Shown: positions 1 to 8,218 of the stretch, piece after piece
Position numbering within the stretch: position 1 is the first letter of the stretch
How the letters are laid out: every line of letters starts with the position of its first letter
The notes under the pieces: generated by a model
What the model was told of the DNA's origin: nothing
What the model saw: only the letters and a program-made list of their open reading frames with translations
The model's database searches: none
NCBI RefSeq assembly: GCF_008520305.1
Contig: NZ_ML703287.1
Coordinates: 62,001-126,000 of the forward strand
DNA: 64,000 nucleotides
DNA from: Mesorhizobium sp. SARCC-RB16n
Lineage (GTDB): Bacteria > Pseudomonadota > Alphaproteobacteria > Rhizobiales > Rhizobiaceae
Direction: 5' to 3'
Program-made: the position numbers and the translations under genes

Positions 1-2
1 CC

Positions 3-410
3 ATCCTGGTCATTCCGGTCGTGGTGCGTACCACCGAAGACATGCTCAATCTGGTGCCCAACGCGCTGCGTGAAGCCGGCACCGCGATCGGCGCGCCGCG
101 CTGGGTGGTCATCAAATCGGTCGCTTACCGTGCAGCGCTCTCCGGCATCGTCACCGGCATATTGCTTGCCATCGCCCGCATCTCCGGCGAGACGGCGCCG
201 CTGCTCTTCACCGCGCTCAACAACCAGTTCTGGTCGAGCAATCTCAACGCGCCGATGGCCAGCCTGCCTGTCACCATCTTCCAGTTCGCTCTCAGCCCCT
301 ATGAGGAATGGCAGCAACTGGCGTGGACCGGCGCACTCATAATCACCCTGACGGTTCTCGGGCTGAGCATTTTCGCCCGCAGCCTTACCGGACGCAGAGA
401 GGACAGATGA
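3..410 (+). CDS. pstA: Phosphate ABC transporter permease PstA (C-terminal part)
   Basis: This is the last ~135 residues of an inner-membrane permease of the high-affinity phosphate importer PstSCAB; the 5' end lies outside the window. The visible part has the cytoplasmic coupling-loop region of binding-protein-dependent permeases ([15 protein letters not shown], then [22 protein letters not shown]), which contacts the ATPase, and a final membrane span near the C-terminus. The stop overlaps the pstB start in an ATGA arrangement, so the two genes are translationally coupled. The following pstB, phoU and phoB genes make the assignment firm. By family knowledge the operon is induced by PhoB under phosphate limitation; its promoter is not in the window. 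Confidence 0.93.
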   Translation: MLVIPVVVRTTEDMLNLVPNALREAGTAIGAPRWVVIKSVAYRAALSGIVTGILLAIARISGETAPLLFTALNNQFWSSNLNAPMASLPVTIFQFALSPYEEWQQLAWTGALIITLTVLGLSIFARSLTGRREDR

Positions 411-1210
411 AACCGATGTTGTCCACCGAATTGAACACGCCTGAAGCCGTCGTGGATAAGGCCAAGATCGAGGTCAAGAACCTCAACTTCTACTACGGCC
501 AGTCGAAGGCGCTGAAGGATATCAGCCTGTCGCTGCCCGAGCGCAGCGTCACCGCCTTCATCGGCCCGTCGGGCTGCGGGAAATCGACGCTGCTGCGCGT
601 CTTCAACCGCATCTACGAGCTCTACCCGAAGCAGAGCGCCGAGGGCCAGGTGCTGCTCGACGGCCACAACATCCTCGACCGCTCGCAGGATCTCAACCTC
701 TTGCGCACCAAGATCGGCATGGTGTTCCAGAAGCCGACGCCGTTCCCGATGTCGATCTACGAGAACATCGCTTTCGGCGTCCGGCTCTACGAGAAGATCA
801 GCAAGTCCGAGATGGACGGCCGTGTCGAACAGGCCCTGAAGCGTGCGGCATTGTGGACCGAGGTCAAGGACAAGCTCAACGCCAGCGGCCTCAGCCTGTC
901 TGGCGGCCAGCAGCAGCGTCTTTGCATCGCCCGCACCGTGGCGGTGAAGCCGGAGGTCATCCTGCTCGACGAGCCGGCCTCGGCGCTCGATCCGCTGTCG
1001 ACCGCCAAGATCGAGGAACTGATCGACGAGCTGCAGGCCGACTACACGATCGTCATCGTCACCCACAACATGCAGCAGGCGGCGCGCGTGTCGCGTCAGA
1101 CGGCTTTCATGTATCTGGGCGAACTGGTCGAGTTCGACCGCACCGAGAAGATCTTCACGTCGCCTCGCGAGAAGCGCACGCAGGATTATATCACCGGCCG
1201 CTTCGGCTGA
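407..1210 (+). CDS. pstB: Phosphate ABC transporter ATP-binding protein PstB
   Basis: This 267-residue cytoplasmic ATPase energises phosphate import through PstCA. Walker A (GPSGCGKST), Q-loop region ([20 protein letters not shown], a PstB hallmark), ABC signature ([16 protein letters not shown]), Walker B ([11 protein letters not shown]) and the H-loop ([12 protein letters not shown]) are all present. The ATG at 407 overlaps the pstA stop and has a GAGAGGA ribosome site just upstream, so I chose it over earlier in-frame codons that would run back inside pstA. Length matches the family (about 250-275). phoU follows after 25 bases. Confidence 0.97.
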   Translation: MKPMLSTELNTPEAVVDKAKIEVKNLNFYYGQSKALKDISLSLPERSVTAFIGPSGCGKSTLLRVFNRIYELYPKQSAEGQVLLDGHNILDRSQDLNLLRTKIGMVFQKPTPFPMSIYENIAFGVRLYEKISKSEMDGRVEQALKRAALWTEVKDKLNASGLSLSGGQQQRLCIARTVAVKPEVILLDEPASALDPLSTAKIEELIDELQADYTIVIVTHNMQQAARVSRQTAFMYLGELVEFDRTEKIFTSPREKRTQDYITGRFG

Positions 1211-1235
1211 TCTCACGCATACGAGGACCAGGCTC

Positions 1236-1943
1236 ATGGCCGAACATACAGTCGCAGCCTTCGACGAGGATCTCGGACAGATCAGCAGGCTGATCAGCGA
1301 CATGGGCGATCTCGCCGGCACGATGGTCGGCGGCGCCACCAAGGCGCTGCTGAATTCTGACAACGCGCTGGCACAGCGCGTTGTCTCCGACGACGCCATC
1401 ATGGATGCGCGCCAGCGTGAACTCGACGACCGCGCCATCACCCTGATCGCCAAGCGCCAGCCGATGGCCGACGATCTGCGTCATGTCGTCGGCTCGATCC
1501 GCATGGCGGGCGACCTCGAACGCATCGGCGACCTTGCCAAGAACATCGCCAAGCGCGTCGGCTCCGTCGGCCTCACCGCCACGCCGCGCGACCTGTCGCA
1601 CTCGATCGACTCCATGGCGCAACTGGTGCTGATCCAGGTGCAGGGCGTGGTCGAGGAATATGCGGCCGGCGACGCTGCCGCCCTTGCCAAGCTCAGGAAT
1701 GACGACGAACGCATCGACGTCAAATACACCTCGGTGTTCCGTGAACTCCTGACCTACATGATGGAGGATCCGCGCAACATCACGGCTTGCACCCATCTTT
1801 TGTTCTGCGCCAAGAATCTCGAACGCATCGGCGACCATGTGACCAACATTGCCGAGAATGCATATTATGTGCTGACCGGCACGCAACTGCCCGCCAACCG
1901 TCCGAAGCAGGACGAGACGGCGATGTCGGCGCCGGCGGCTTGA
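1236..1943 (+). CDS. phoU: Phosphate signalling regulator PhoU
   Basis: This 235-residue cytoplasmic protein links Pst transport activity to the PhoR/PhoB two-component system and restrains it when phosphate is sufficient. Two three-helix PhoU repeats are visible, each with a metal-cluster type motif: RMAGDLERIGDLAKNIA near residue 90 and CAKNLERIGDHVTNIAENA near residue 195. Length is usual for the family. It lies 25 bases after pstB and 18 bases before phoB in the same direction, so it is part of the pst-phoU-phoB operon. Confidence 0.97.
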   Translation: MAEHTVAAFDEDLGQISRLISDMGDLAGTMVGGATKALLNSDNALAQRVVSDDAIMDARQRELDDRAITLIAKRQPMADDLRHVVGSIRMAGDLERIGDLAKNIAKRVGSVGLTATPRDLSHSIDSMAQLVLIQVQGVVEEYAAGDAAALAKLRNDDERIDVKYTSVFRELLTYMMEDPRNITACTHLLFCAKNLERIGDHVTNIAENAYYVLTGTQLPANRPKQDETAMSAPAA

Positions 1944-1961
1944 CGATAGGATGACCTGCCA

Positions 1962-2651
1962 ATGATCGCGCCACGCATCATGGTGGTGGAGGATGAGGAG
2001 CCGCTCGGCGTGCTCCTGCGCTACAATCTGGAATCGGAAGGTTACCAGGTCGAGGTGGTGACGCGCGGCGACGAAGCCGAGATCCGCCTCCAGGAGAACG
2101 TGCCCGACCTCCTGGTGCTCGACTGGATGGTGCCGGCTGTTTCCGGCATCGAACTCTGTCGGCGTCTGCGAATGCGGCCCGAGACCGAGAGGCTGCCGAT
2201 CATCATGCTGACGGCGCGCGGCGAGGAGAGCGACCGCGTGCGCGGCCTCTCGACCGGCGCCGACGACTATCTGGTCAAGCCGTTCTCGACGCCGGAATTC
2301 ATGGCCCGGGTCAAGGCCCTGCTGCGCCGCGCCAAGCCGGAAGTGCTGTCCAGCGTGCTCAAGGTCGGCGACATCGTGCTCGACCGTGAATCGCACCGGG
2401 TCTATCGCAAGAAGAGCGAGATCCGGCTTGGGCCGACCGAATTCCGCCTGCTCGAATTCATGATGCGCCATCCCGGCCGGGTGTTCTCGCGCAGCCAATT
2501 GCTCGACAATGTCTGGGGCGAGACGATCTATATCGACGAGCGCACCGTGGACGTGCATGTCGGCCGCCTGCGGAAGGCGGTCAACAATGGCCGCATGCCC
2601 GATGTGATACGCACCATCCGTGGCGCAGGCTACGCGATCCGCGAGGATTGA
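1962..2651 (+). CDS. phoB: Phosphate regulon response regulator PhoB
   Basis: This 229-residue OmpR/PhoB-class regulator has an N-terminal receiver (acidic pair VEDEE, phospho-acceptor Asp in LLVLDWMVP near residue 53, conserved Lys in DYLVKPF) and a C-terminal winged helix (RLGPTEFRLLEFMMRHPGRVFSRSQLLD, ending RTIRGAGYAIRE). It binds pho boxes and activates the phosphate-starvation regulon. It closes the pst-phoU-phoB operon. The expected kinase gene phoR is usually upstream of pst in rhizobia and is not in the window. Confidence 0.97.
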   Translation: MIAPRIMVVEDEEPLGVLLRYNLESEGYQVEVVTRGDEAEIRLQENVPDLLVLDWMVPAVSGIELCRRLRMRPETERLPIIMLTARGEESDRVRGLSTGADDYLVKPFSTPEFMARVKALLRRAKPEVLSSVLKVGDIVLDRESHRVYRKKSEIRLGPTEFRLLEFMMRHPGRVFSRSQLLDNVWGETIYIDERTVDVHVGRLRKAVNNGRMPDVIRTIRGAGYAIRED

Positions 2652-2931
2652 AGCTGCGCCCGGCCAGCGCGACGCAGCGAAACATTCCTCGCCTCGCGGA
2701 AATGGCCGTTCGACTCACTGTGCCGTTGCCATCGAGCGTGCTGTCGGGTTTGCGCATCTGGACCGGTATCGAACTTTCCACTGCCCCAGCGTCGGTGTCG
2801 CACCGATCGCACGGTATGGTGTCACCGTCATCGAAGTCGTCAATAGCTTGGGACGCTCAGTCAAGCGGTCGAGACGCGCATTCATGGCGTCCGGCCATGC
2901 TTTTCCGGGAGTCCAAGGCGTTCGCGCGGGT

Positions 2932-3235
2932 TCAGGCAACGCTCTTCCCGGCACTTCCTCTCACCTGCACGCCCGGCGCGAAAATCTCCTGGTCGACGAA
3001 GGTCAATGCGCGTGGCGCAGCCTTCGCGGATGAGCGGCAGTTCGTTCGGCTCGGTGTCGAAGGAAATCGATTTCGAGTGCTGGCCGCCGGCGGTCTGGGC
3101 GATGGCCTCGCGCAAGGCCGGCTCGATCAGGTCGAAGGCTGCGGCGCTGACGCCGACCATGGCGACGGGTGCGGGATCGATCAGCGCGAACAGGCTGCCC
3201 AGCCCATAGCCCAGCGCCTCGCCGGCCTTGCGGTA
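2932..3235 (-). pseudogene. Decaying 3' fragment of a ROK-family repressor gene
   Basis: This stretch is a second copy of the last ~100 codons, including the stop codon, of the intact ROK gene at 5519-6763. From about 3049 to 3235 the two copies are identical by eye. Toward the stop codon the left copy has substitutions and a 2-base deletion near 3013 that shifts the frame. It has no start or DNA-binding domain and cannot make a repressor. Similarity stops sharply at 3235, equivalent to 5824. The rest of 2652-3314 holds no gene I can support. Confidence 0.85.
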
Positions 3236-3314
3236 AAGAGATCGGGGGCTAGGGCGGTCTGCGGCGTAAACCTGCCTGAGGACTTATATCACGTGCCCCT
3301 TCCGCCGGCGTGAC

Positions 3315-4286
3315 CTATAGCCGGCGCCGCGCGGCAAGACGCGCCTTCATCCGTGCCTTTGCCGATTCAGTGCCATCGTGGAAGGTGTCGAACCACTTGT
3401 CCCATGGCACTTCCAGCGTGCCGTAGTTCACCTCAAAGTAGCGATGATGAAGCTGGTGGTGGAAGGTGCCCAGGTCGACGCGCTTGCGCCCGGCCAGCCA
3501 GAGCCCTTCGAACCCGGTATGGGTGGTAATGGCGTAAAGGCCATAGAACATCAGGTGGCAGATAAGATGCATCGGGCTGGACGGAACAACGAAATGGACC
3601 AGCGCGGTTCCGAAATAGAAAATGTGTTCAACCGGGTGCATCGCAAGGCCCGACCACGGCCCCACATCAATATTGCGGTGATGCAGCGCGTGGATGCGGT
3701 AAAGGAGCTTCGTATGGAGCAGCCGGTGAATCCAGTAGAAGTAGAAACTCTCCCAGATCGGGATCAACAGGAAGAGGCCGACGAACCAGACCGGGTGGCC
3801 GGACCATGTTAGAGTCGGCGCATAGCCATTGGCCATCGCCCACCAGACCAGCGCCTCGTATGCCGACCAGATCGTTACGCCCGAAGCCAGCGACCAGAAT
3901 ACGTTGTCGGCCAGTTGGCTGTCGAAACTGAAGGCGCGCCCCTTGCGCGGGTAAGGGCGCGGATCAAACTTCTTGTCGGTGCCCTGCAACTGGTGGCGGT
4001 GAAAAACAAGATGCAGCCCCTGCGCTACAATTGCCGTCAGGCCGAAGTTTCGTAGCCAGATCACCCCGATCCATAGCCCTGGCTCCTTCGCCTGGGCAAG
4101 CGTGGGGCTGGCCAAGGCATAAGCCGCGAAGGCCAGCCCCACGATGACGAGATTGATTGAGACAGGCAGCCAGCTTCCGACATACCAGCGAAAGATCTCT
4201 GCGAGGTTCAGCGGCCAGCGCCAGATCGGCGCAATCTCAATGGGCAGGCTGTCGGGGACGTGGTTCCATTCCTTCCGGTCTGACAT
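3315..4286 (-). CDS. Sterol desaturase / fatty acid hydroxylase family membrane protein
   Basis: This ~323-residue membrane di-iron enzyme belongs to the family that hydroxylates or desaturates lipids. The histidine clusters that bind the iron pair are present in order: HRLLH, HALHH, HPVEH and HHQLHH, among several hydrophobic spans (about residues 30-55, 70-95, 125-150, 165-190 and 225-250). I chose the ATG at 4286, which has a GGAAAAGAG-like ribosome site, over upstream TTG and ATG codons without one. It is divergent from the LysR gene at 4399, which probably controls it. The substrate cannot be told from sequence. The pair sits between duplicated ROK gene ends, consistent with acquisition. 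Confidence 0.85.
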   Translation of the reverse strand: MSDRKEWNHVPDSLPIEIAPIWRWPLNLAEIFRWYVGSWLPVSINLVIVGLAFAAYALASPTLAQAKEPGLWIGVIWLRNFGLTAIVAQGLHLVFHRHQLQGTDKKFDPRPYPRKGRAFSFDSQLADNVFWSLASGVTIWSAYEALVWWAMANGYAPTLTWSGHPVWFVGLFLLIPIWESFYFYWIHRLLHTKLLYRIHALHHRNIDVGPWSGLAMHPVEHIFYFGTALVHFVVPSSPMHLICHLMFYGLYAITTHTGFEGLWLAGRKRVDLGTFHHQLHHRYFEVNYGTLEVPWDKWFDTFHDGTESAKARMKARLAARRRL

Positions 4287-4398
4287 CGATGTCGCTCTTT
4301 TCCGGCCGTGGCTCATGCGCAGGGTATTGCTCGGAAATTGACAACACAAAGAATATCTTTTCAGGTATTGGGGTCATTTTAATTGACGGTAAGATCTC

Positions 4399-5280
4399 AT
4401 GAAAACACCGCACCCGACCTGGCTGCTCGCCTTCGAGGCGGCGGCGCGGTATGGCAGTTTCACCGCCGCGGCCACTGAGCTGAACCTGACCGCAGCGGCC
4501 GTCAGCCAGCATATCCGCCTGCTGGAAAAGCATGTCGGCGCGCGGCTGTTCGAGCGGCTGCCGCGCGGCGTTGCGCTGACGGATATCGGCCAGGCCTATG
4601 CCCAGCCGGTGCGCCAGTCCTTCGCCGAGTTGCAGCGGGCGACGGACGGTCTCTTCGCGCGCCCATCGCGGCGGGTGGTACGGGTGCGCGCCTCGATCAC
4701 TTGGGCGGCGTTGATCCTTGCGCCCCGGTTGGCCGATTTTCGACAGGCCCATCCAGAGATCGACATCCAACTCTCCACCTTCGTCTGGTCCGATCGTTTT
4801 GAAGCCGGCAACAGCGATGTCGACATCCGCTGGGGGCACGGCGACTGGCCCGAGGGTGCGGTTCAACTGCTGGCCCATGAATCCGCGATCGTCGTCTGCC
4901 ATCCTGCCGACACCGCCTGGTTGGCGGGGCACCGGGACATCCGCGACTTCCCCTTTGCCTGCCTGCACCATGTGATCGGGTTTGAGACCGAGTGGCAGCG
5001 CCTGTCGGATCATTTCGGCCTCGCCCTCCCGGCCCCGCCGCAGCGTGCCCGCTACGATTCATCGCTGCTCGCGCTGTGGGCGATGACCACGGGCGGCGGC
5101 GCCATGATCGTTCTGGAGAGTTTCGCCAGGCCGTTTCTCGATTCCGGCCAACTGGTCGCGCCCTTGCCGCACCGCGTGCCCATAAGTGGCGCGCATTACA
5201 TGGTGCAGGCCGACGGGGCGGGGCGCAATGACGCGGTGCAGACCTTCTGCCGCTGGGCTGCGGCGCTCTACCCGGCCTGA
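4399..5280 (+). CDS. LysR-family transcriptional regulator (GcvA-like subgroup)
   Basis: This 293-residue protein has an N-terminal winged helix-turn-helix (LLAFEAAARYGSFTAAATELNLTAAAVSQHIRLLE, residues ~8-43) and a periplasmic-binding-protein-like effector domain. The wording of the helix-turn-helix and of the effector region (SDVDIRWGHGDW) resembles GcvA-type regulators. It is divergent from the hydroxylase gene with a 112-base shared promoter region (4287-4398), the usual arrangement for a LysR activator and its target. The effector is unknown. Confidence 0.9.
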   Translation: MKTPHPTWLLAFEAAARYGSFTAAATELNLTAAAVSQHIRLLEKHVGARLFERLPRGVALTDIGQAYAQPVRQSFAELQRATDGLFARPSRRVVRVRASITWAALILAPRLADFRQAHPEIDIQLSTFVWSDRFEAGNSDVDIRWGHGDWPEGAVQLLAHESAIVVCHPADTAWLAGHRDIRDFPFACLHHVIGFETEWQRLSDHFGLALPAPPQRARYDSSLLALWAMTTGGGAMIVLESFARPFLDSGQLVAPLPHRVPISGAHYMVQADGAGRNDAVQTFCRWAAALYPA

Positions 5281-5351
5281 ACGCCGGTTGTGGGTACTGG
5301 CGCACGGCGGACCGCACCGCCGCCCGACGGGGCTTAGAGCCGGATGATTTT

Positions 5352-5450
5352 AGGTCGAATCGACCTGAAATCTGAATCCGTTTCTAAATCAAAGAGATAG
5401 AGCATGATGTCGTCCGAAAGCCGCTTCACACTTTTCGACATCATGCTCTA
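5352..5450. repeat. Palindromic intergenic repeat (rhizobial RIME-like)
   Basis: Two inverted repeats are visible in this gene-free gap: AGGTCG-AAT-CGACCT (5352-5366) and the 15-base arms TAGAGCATGATGTCG (5398-5412) and CGACATCATGCTCTA (5436-5450). The AGAGCATGAT core resembles mosaic intergenic repeats known to be scattered in rhizobial genomes. No coding sequence is seen in 5281-5518. Confidence 0.6.
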
Positions 5451-5518
5451 GCAGGAGGCCCGAAATCTGGCGGGTAGTATGTCATGCCCCGTCGGAGTGA
5501 TTGGGTTCGATCTTGGTC

Positions 5519-5824
5519 TCAGGCAACGTTCTTTCCCGCGCCCGCCCTTGCCTGCACGCCAGGCGCGAAAATCTCCTGGTCGACGAAAGTCAGTGCGCGC
5601 ATGGCGCAGCCTTCGCGGATGAGCGGCAGCTCGTTCGGCTCGGTGTCGAAGGAAATCGATTTCGAGTGCTGGCCGCCGGCGGTCTGGGCGATGGCCTCGC
5701 GCAAGGCCGGCTCGATCAGGTCGAAGGCTGCGGCGCTGACGCCGACCATGGCGACGGGTGCGGGATCGATCAGCGCGAACAGGCTGCCCAGCCCATAGCC
5801 CAGCGCCTCGCCGGCCTTGCGGTA
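5519..5824. repeat. Right copy of a ~305 bp direct repeat (3' end of the ROK gene)
   Basis: This is the partner of 2932-3235 in the same orientation. Here it is the genuine 3' end of the intact ROK gene. The copies are about 2.6 kb apart and enclose the hydroxylase gene, the LysR gene and a palindromic intergenic repeat. Both begin at the ROK stop codon and end at the same internal codon, so the duplication junction lies inside the coding sequence. Confidence 0.88.
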
Positions 5825-6763
5825 GGCTTCGCGCTCAGGTCCGTCGTTCTCCCTTGCCGTCGCGGCGAGTGTCCGCATCTGCGCGTCGCTGACATCGGCG
5901 GCCGGCTCAGTGTCCTCGCCAAGCTGCCTGGCGTTGCGCCAGATGGCGTAATTGCCGGCATAGGCCTCGACGCAGCCGCGCCGCCCGCAGCGGCAGAGCG
6001 CGCCGCCCGGCCGGTGGATCATGTGGCCGAACTCGCCCCCAGATGAATGCGTGCCGGTGAACAGCTCGCCCTTCAGCACCAGACCCATGCCGATGCCGTG
6101 CGAGAGCAGGATGGCGATGAAGTCGTCGCGATAGCGTTCGGGGTCGCGCCAGCGCAGCGCCACCGCCATCATGTTGCAGTCGTTCTCCATGGTGGCGGGA
6201 ATGCCGAATTCGGCTTCGAGTATGTCGGCGAAGGCAATGTCCGTCTGCGGCGTGATCGGCGACCACAGCATGGCACGCGCCTTGGTGTCGGTGATGCCCT
6301 GGATCCCCAGCGCGATGCGGGCAACACTGCGGACATCGAGATCGGGGTCCTCGAGACGACGTCGCACTATTGCCGTGCATTCACCGATCAGCGCCTCGCG
6401 CGACATGGTCAGCGTGTCCAGCCTGCGCTGCTCCTCGGCGACCACCTGGCCGGCATAGTCGATGACGGCGACGGAGAGGAAATTCAGCGACAGCACCACG
6501 GTCATGACAGTCGCGGCCTTGGGGTTGAGGCCAAGGCCAACCTGCGGCCGGCCGCGTTTCAATAAGCCGGCCTCGTTCGGCTTGCCTTCGGTCAGGATAC
6601 CCTCTGCTATCAGATCAGCTGATATCGCCGATATGGTCGAGTGGCTGAGGCCGGTGGTGGCGGCGATCTCGGTGCGCGAGGGCTGACCACCCCGGCGCAC
6701 GGCTCCAATCACCATAGCGCGGTTGCGCCGACGCAGATCGTCGTGGCGTATTCCGACCGACAT
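5519..6763 (-). CDS. ROK-family transcriptional repressor, probably of the xylose operon
   Basis: This ~414-residue protein has an N-terminal winged helix (SRTEIAATTGLSHSTISAISADLI, residues ~27-50) and a sugar-kinase-like ROK domain. The ROK zinc motif CRCGRRGCVEAYAG and the glycine-rich HIGMGLVLKGELFTG-type segment are present. I chose the ATG at 6763 because a GGGAGG element lies at a normal distance; the ATG four codons earlier is too close to it. It is divergent from the xylFHG-like operon, the typical place for a ROK sugar repressor, and two palindromes in the shared intergenic region are candidate operators. The last third of the gene is duplicated at 2932-3235. Confidence 0.9.
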   Translation of the reverse strand: MSVGIRHDDLRRRNRAMVIGAVRRGGQPSRTEIAATTGLSHSTISAISADLIAEGILTEGKPNEAGLLKRGRPQVGLGLNPKAATVMTVVLSLNFLSVAVIDYAGQVVAEEQRRLDTLTMSREALIGECTAIVRRRLEDPDLDVRSVARIALGIQGITDTKARAMLWSPITPQTDIAFADILEAEFGIPATMENDCNMMAVALRWRDPERYRDDFIAILLSHGIGMGLVLKGELFTGTHSSGGEFGHMIHRPGGALCRCGRRGCVEAYAGNYAIWRNARQLGEDTEPAADVSDAQMRTLAATARENDGPEREAYRKAGEALGYGLGSLFALIDPAPVAMVGVSAAAFDLIEPALREAIAQTAGGQHSKSISFDTEPNELPLIREGCAMRALTFVDQEIFAPGVQARAGAGKNVA

Positions 6764-6864
6764 GCCTTCCCACATCCTCCCAGTCGCCGTGGCTCGTAAC
6801 TGCCCCTCGACACCTCCGGCAACGGGGTCGAATACTGGCAGAAGCGACTGGTGCTGTCATTTAT

Positions 6865-6885
6865 TTATTGCGGAGCTCGAAAAAA
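6865..6885. promoter_or_regulatory. Candidate ROK operator, site 1 (imperfect)
   Basis: This 21-base site matches the perfect palindrome at 6949-6969 at 17 of 21 positions by my count and has an identical right half (CTCGAAAAAA). The centres of the two sites are 84 bases apart, eight turns of B-DNA, which would favour a looped repressor complex. The rest of the intergenic region 6764-7033 holds no gene. Confidence 0.55.
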
Positions 6886-6948
6886 AGTTCCTGGCACCTC
6901 AAAATCCATCGGAATCGATGTTGACAGTGCTCCGGCGATGGATCAGTG

Positions 6949-6969
6949 TTTTTTCGAGGCTCGAAAAAA
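6949..6969. promoter_or_regulatory. Candidate ROK operator, site 2, overlapping a xylF promoter
   Basis: TTTTTTCGAG-G-CTCGAAAAAA is a perfect inverted repeat with a one-base centre. A TTGACA box at 6921-6926 would place its -10 element at about 6944-6950, next to the palindrome, so a bound protein would block transcription of xylF. The A-tract arms resemble sites described for NagC/Mlc/XylR-type ROK proteins. Assignment to the adjacent ROK protein is inference. Confidence 0.6.
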
Positions 6970-7033
6970 TAGGGCCTTTGTGCCGGCCTTCGGGCCAGTT
7001 TGGTCGCGCCATACGCGGCGCAGGGAGGATAAC

Positions 7034-8074
7034 ATGAAGAGATTCACAGCCGCCATCCTGGCGGGTGTCGCCATGTCGCTGACGCTGGCGTCAGTCGCGC
7101 AGGCGAAGGACAAGGTCATCGGCGTTTCGTGGTCCAACTTCCAGGAAGAGCGCTGGAAGACCGACGAGGCCGCCATGAAGAAGGCGATCGAGGCAGCGGG
7201 CGACAAGTACATTTCCGCCGATGCGCAGTCCAATCCCGGCAAGCAGCTGACCGATGTCGAGAGCTTGATTTCGCAGGGCGCCAATTCGCTGATCATCCTG
7301 GCGCAGGATGCTTCGGCCATCGGCCCGGCGGTGCAGAAGGCGCTCGACGAGGGCATTCCGGTCGTCGGTTATGACCGCCTGATCGAGAACAAGGACGTCT
7401 TCTACCTGACCTTCGACAACAAGGAAGTCGGCCGCATGCAGGCCCGCGCCGTGTTCAAGGTGAAGCCTGAAGGCAACTACGTGTTCATCAAGGGCTCGGG
7501 CGCCGATCCGAATGCCGACTTCCTGTTCTCGGGCTCGATGGAAGTGCTGAAGGCAGCCATCGACAGCGGCAAAATCAAGAATGTCGGCGAGGCCTATACG
7601 GACGGTTGGCTGCCCGCCAACGCCCAGAAGAACATGGAGCAGTTCCTCACCGCCAACGACAACAAAGTCGACGCTGTGGTCGCGGCCAATGACGGCACCG
7701 CGGGCGGCGTCGTCGCGGCGCTGACGGCGCAAGGGCTCGCCGGCACCGTGCCGGTCTCTGGCCAGGACGGCGACCACGCCGCGCTCAACCGCATCGCGCT
7801 GGGCACCCAGACCGTGTCGGTGTGGAAGGACGCGCGTGAACTCGGCAAGAACGCCGCCGAGATCGCCTCGCAGCTCGCTGACGGCAAGAAGATGACCGAC
7901 ATCGCCGGCGTGAAGGACTTCACGACGCCTGGCGGCAACACCGTCAAGTCGCTGTTCCTGACCCCGGTCGCCATCACCAAGGACAATCTCAACTTGGTCA
8001 TCGACGCCGGCTGGATCAAGAAGGACGAAGTCTGCGCGGGCGTCGCCGCCGGTAGCGTCGCTGCCTGCAACTGA
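7034..8074 (+). CDS. xylF: D-xylose-type ABC transporter substrate-binding protein
   Basis: This 346-residue periplasmic protein has a signal peptide ([24 protein letters not shown]) and a type I sugar-binding fold. XylF-like segments include [47 protein letters not shown] and [14 protein letters not shown], where aromatic and Asp residues line the sugar pocket. I start at 7034, preceded by GGGAGG at 7023-7028; earlier in-frame codons give no signal peptide. xylH and xylG follow. Divergence from a ROK repressor fits xylose or a related sugar. No xylA or xylB is nearby. Confidence 0.92.
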   Translation: MKRFTAAILAGVAMSLTLASVAQAKDKVIGVSWSNFQEERWKTDEAAMKKAIEAAGDKYISADAQSNPGKQLTDVESLISQGANSLIILAQDASAIGPAVQKALDEGIPVVGYDRLIENKDVFYLTFDNKEVGRMQARAVFKVKPEGNYVFIKGSGADPNADFLFSGSMEVLKAAIDSGKIKNVGEAYTDGWLPANAQKNMEQFLTANDNKVDAVVAANDGTAGGVVAALTAQGLAGTVPVSGQDGDHAALNRIALGTQTVSVWKDARELGKNAAEIASQLADGKKMTDIAGVKDFTTPGGNTVKSLFLTPVAITKDNLNLVIDAGWIKKDEVCAGVAAGSVAACN

Positions 8075-8099
8075 GTTTGACCGCTTGAAGAAATGAAGG

Positions 8100-8127
8100 C
8101 GCCGCGGCCCCAAAGCCGCGGCGTTTT
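8100..8127 (+). terminator. Hairpin with T-run between xylF and xylH (partial terminator)
   Basis: A perfect 9-base stem (CGCCGCGGC at 8100-8108, GCCGCGGCG at 8115-8123) with a 6-base loop is followed by TTTT. It lies 26 bases after the xylF stop and well before xylH. In ABC operons such hairpins usually cause partial termination or protect the binding-protein mRNA, so more binding protein than permease is made. Confidence 0.75.
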
Positions 8128-8218
8128 CTCAAAAAGATTTGTGTTTCCGCATCACGCGGGTAGCTTCTAGGCTGGGTTTCGGCATCCGCGTCAGACGGCC
8201 AGCCGGTGGGAGGAAATC

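Noticed and set aside
5352-5450. CRISPR-like repeat or small RNA gene.
   Set aside because: There is a single palindrome pair without spacers or a promoter and terminator pair. It fits a dispersed rhizobial intergenic repeat.
2932-5824. Attachment sites of an integrative element flanking the hydroxylase-LysR segment.
   Set aside because: The repeats are ~305 bp and lie in a protein-coding gene, with no tRNA, integrase or excisionase. Homologous recombination explains them better.
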